Shown: positions 63,026 through 64,000 of the stretch, piece after piece
How positions within the stretch are numbered: position 1 is the stretch's first letter
Layout of the letters: each line of letters opens with the position of its first letter
Assembly (NCBI RefSeq): GCF_003330725.1
Contig: NZ_CP030840.1
Coordinates: 6,070,116 to 6,134,115, forward strand
Origin: Acidisarcina polymorpha
Lineage (GTDB): Bacteria > Acidobacteriota > Terriglobia > Terriglobales > Acidobacteriaceae
Direction: 5' to 3'
Length of the DNA stretch: 64,000 bases
Notes under the pieces: model-generated
Databases searched by the model: none
The model's input: only the letters and a program-made list of their open reading frames with translations
What the model was told of the DNA's origin: nothing
Translations under genes and position numbers: made by a program

Positions 63026-63065
63026 GGGCCGCTGACTCAGTAAGAGTTAGCGGCCCTTCTTTTGG
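63026..63065 (+). terminator. Intrinsic terminator of TonB receptor copy 2
   Basis: A 13-base stem (63026-63038 with 63044-63056, one G-T pair) with a 5-base AGTAA loop is followed by TTCTTTTGG on the plus strand. It begins 35 bases after the receptor stop. Confidence 0.8.
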
Positions 63066-63085
63066 AACGAGATAAGTAGACTTAG

Positions 63086-64000
63086 CTATCGGGCAAGCTC
63101 GGCATCGAAGTCGGGCAGCACTCTCGTGCCTTCCAGCCTCACCGCATCGAGCTTGGTTTCGTCCAAACCGAGCGCCGTCAGGATCGTGGGAGCCACCTGT
63201 GCGGTTGCGGTTTCCACCGAGACGGTCTCTGGCTTGAACGATGGATGAGAGACCAGCAGCATCACGTTGGTGTCGTCATGAGCAAAGCCGCCATGGTCGC
63301 CGATCATCGCCGTGTTACCCGAATAGGTAACTCCCAGGTTCGGGGTTACGATGATGTCCGGCGAGCGAGGATCTTGCCCTGGATCAAGACCACCGATGTT
63401 GTAGTTAGGCGCGAGTGTCGGCCCATACAGGACCTCGCCAAGGCCAAGTGCTGCCGCATTGCTTTCGAGCAAGGACACCGCCGCAGGAAGGCTCGCACCC
63501 TTCTTGAGCCAAAGCACCGAAACGTCATCCTCGGTCGCGCCCACTCCGGTCGAGTTCATTGGCGACTCGGAGAAAGGAATGGCGGACCCGAGCAGTGTTG
63601 CCGGCGTATTCGCGCCGTCGGCCACATATCTGGTTGGATCAATCGGGGACTCGCCATGTTTCGCGGTCACGATAATTAACGTGTGCTCGTAGACGCCTCT
63701 ATCTTTGAGGCCATTCACGATGTCTCCGATCGAGGCATCGACGAATTCGATCTCGCTGAGCAACTCCGCGCTCGGTACTGCCGCTGAGTTCTGGTAACCG
63801 CCCTTGCCAACGCCGGGCTCATTGAGAGATTGGCCGTAGTAGACGGACTGGAAGTTCATGCCAAAGATTGCGGGTGTCACCGCCGGTGCGCCGGTGTGGG
63901 TTTTGCCCGCGATCTCGTTGAGCAATGCGTTCACTCGCAGAGCGTCGTAGCATTGGATATTCTGAAAGCTGCTTGTCCAAGAGGATGTGCCTGCAGCGTC
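63086..64000 (-). CDS. Alkaline-phosphatase-superfamily hydrolase, 5' truncated by window
   Basis: The visible 305 residues are the C-terminal part of a secreted or periplasmic metal-dependent hydrolase. Metal-site motifs are TAKHGESPID and IGDHGGFAHDDTNVMLL, with DASIGDIVNGLKDRGVYEHTLII, typical of phosphodiesterase/nucleotide pyrophosphatase-type alkaline phosphatase-superfamily enzymes. The frame stays open to the end of the window, so the 5' part (including the nucleophile Thr or Ser) lies outside. Substrate unknown. The plus-strand TonB receptor gene converges on it, with a terminator between. Confidence 0.8.
   Translation of the reverse strand, partial: DAAGTSSWTSSFQNIQCYDALRVNALLNEIAGKTHTGAPAVTPAIFGMNFQSVYYGQSLNEPGVGKGGYQNSAAVPSAELLSEIEFVDASIGDIVNGLKDRGVYEHTLIIVTAKHGESPIDPTRYVADGANTPATLLGSAIPFSESPMNSTGVGATEDDVSVLWLKKGASLPAAVSLLESNAAALGLGEVLYGPTLAPNYNIGGLDPGQDPRSPDIIVTPNLGVTYSGNTAMIGDHGGFAHDDTNVMLLVSHPSFKPETVSVETATAQVAPTILTALGLDETKLDAVRLEGTRVLPDFDAELAR

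Noticed and set aside
1-64000. tRNA, rRNA, riboswitch, CRISPR or insertion sequence
   Set aside because: I found no cloverleaf, repeat-spacer array, transposase frame or terminal inverted repeats in either strand by reading; a dedicated RNA search could still find small elements.

Overview
The window looks like chromosomal DNA of a soil acidobacterium, most likely class Terriglobia (Acidobacteriaceae-like); this is an inference from gene content, not from a marker gene. The signs are two very large Oar-type TonB-dependent receptors with an N-terminal carboxypeptidase-regulatory-like domain, a PadR repressor beside a MacB/FtsX-type permease that lacks its own ATPase, many secreted glycoside hydrolases, an acidobacterial-style pilMNOP block ending in a Gly/Ser/Asn-rich pseudopilin, and lpxB, which points to a Gram-negative envelope. 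Coding density is high, and I see no rRNA, tRNA, CRISPR array, insertion sequence or phage.

Region 1 (1-21.7 kb) is a carbohydrate, probably rhamnoside, utilisation region. It holds an AraA-like sugar isomerase, two paralogous GH106-type alpha-L-rhamnosidases, a lactonase-like amidohydrolase, a GH39-like hydrolase, a TPR protein, a TonB receptor, a T4-lysozyme-like protein, a GlcG/HbpS-like protein and a Tat-exported GH1 protein without the usual acid/base glutamate. There is no SusD-like partner.

Region 2 (21.7-27.5 kb) has a small membrane protein, a zinc-independent-looking MDR dehydrogenase, a PadR/permease pair and a secreted beta-propeller-like protein. Region 3 (27.7-36 kb) is a type IV pilus/type II secretion assembly block: pilC, pilB, pilM, an unknown secreted protein whose C-terminus copies that of PilM, pilN, pilO, a pilP-like gene and a pseudopilin with FG-rich repeats.

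Region 4 (36-41.4 kb) carries a fatty-acid desaturase, an ErpA-type Fe-S protein, a ComEA-like lipoprotein, a YceI protein and a two-gene type III polyketide synthase plus FAD-reductase unit. Region 5 (41.8-51.4 kb) is central and sugar metabolism: GT4 glycogen synthase, a fosmidomycin-resistance-like MFS pump, YvcK with a coupled TPR gene, DUF4254, an ATP-grasp enzyme, GalT and a polyprenyl-phosphate glycosyltransferase.

Region 6 (51.4-64 kb) has threonine aldolase, HemW, an MsbA-like ABC exporter, LpxB, an M1-aminopeptidase-like protein that has lost every zinc ligand, a second Oar-type TonB receptor, and the 3' part of an alkaline-phosphatase-superfamily gene cut by the window edge. The observations most worth checking are the three enzyme-like proteins with altered catalytic residues (GH1, M1, T4-lysozyme-like), the shared C-terminal peptide of PilM and its neighbour, and the FG-repeat pseudopilin.
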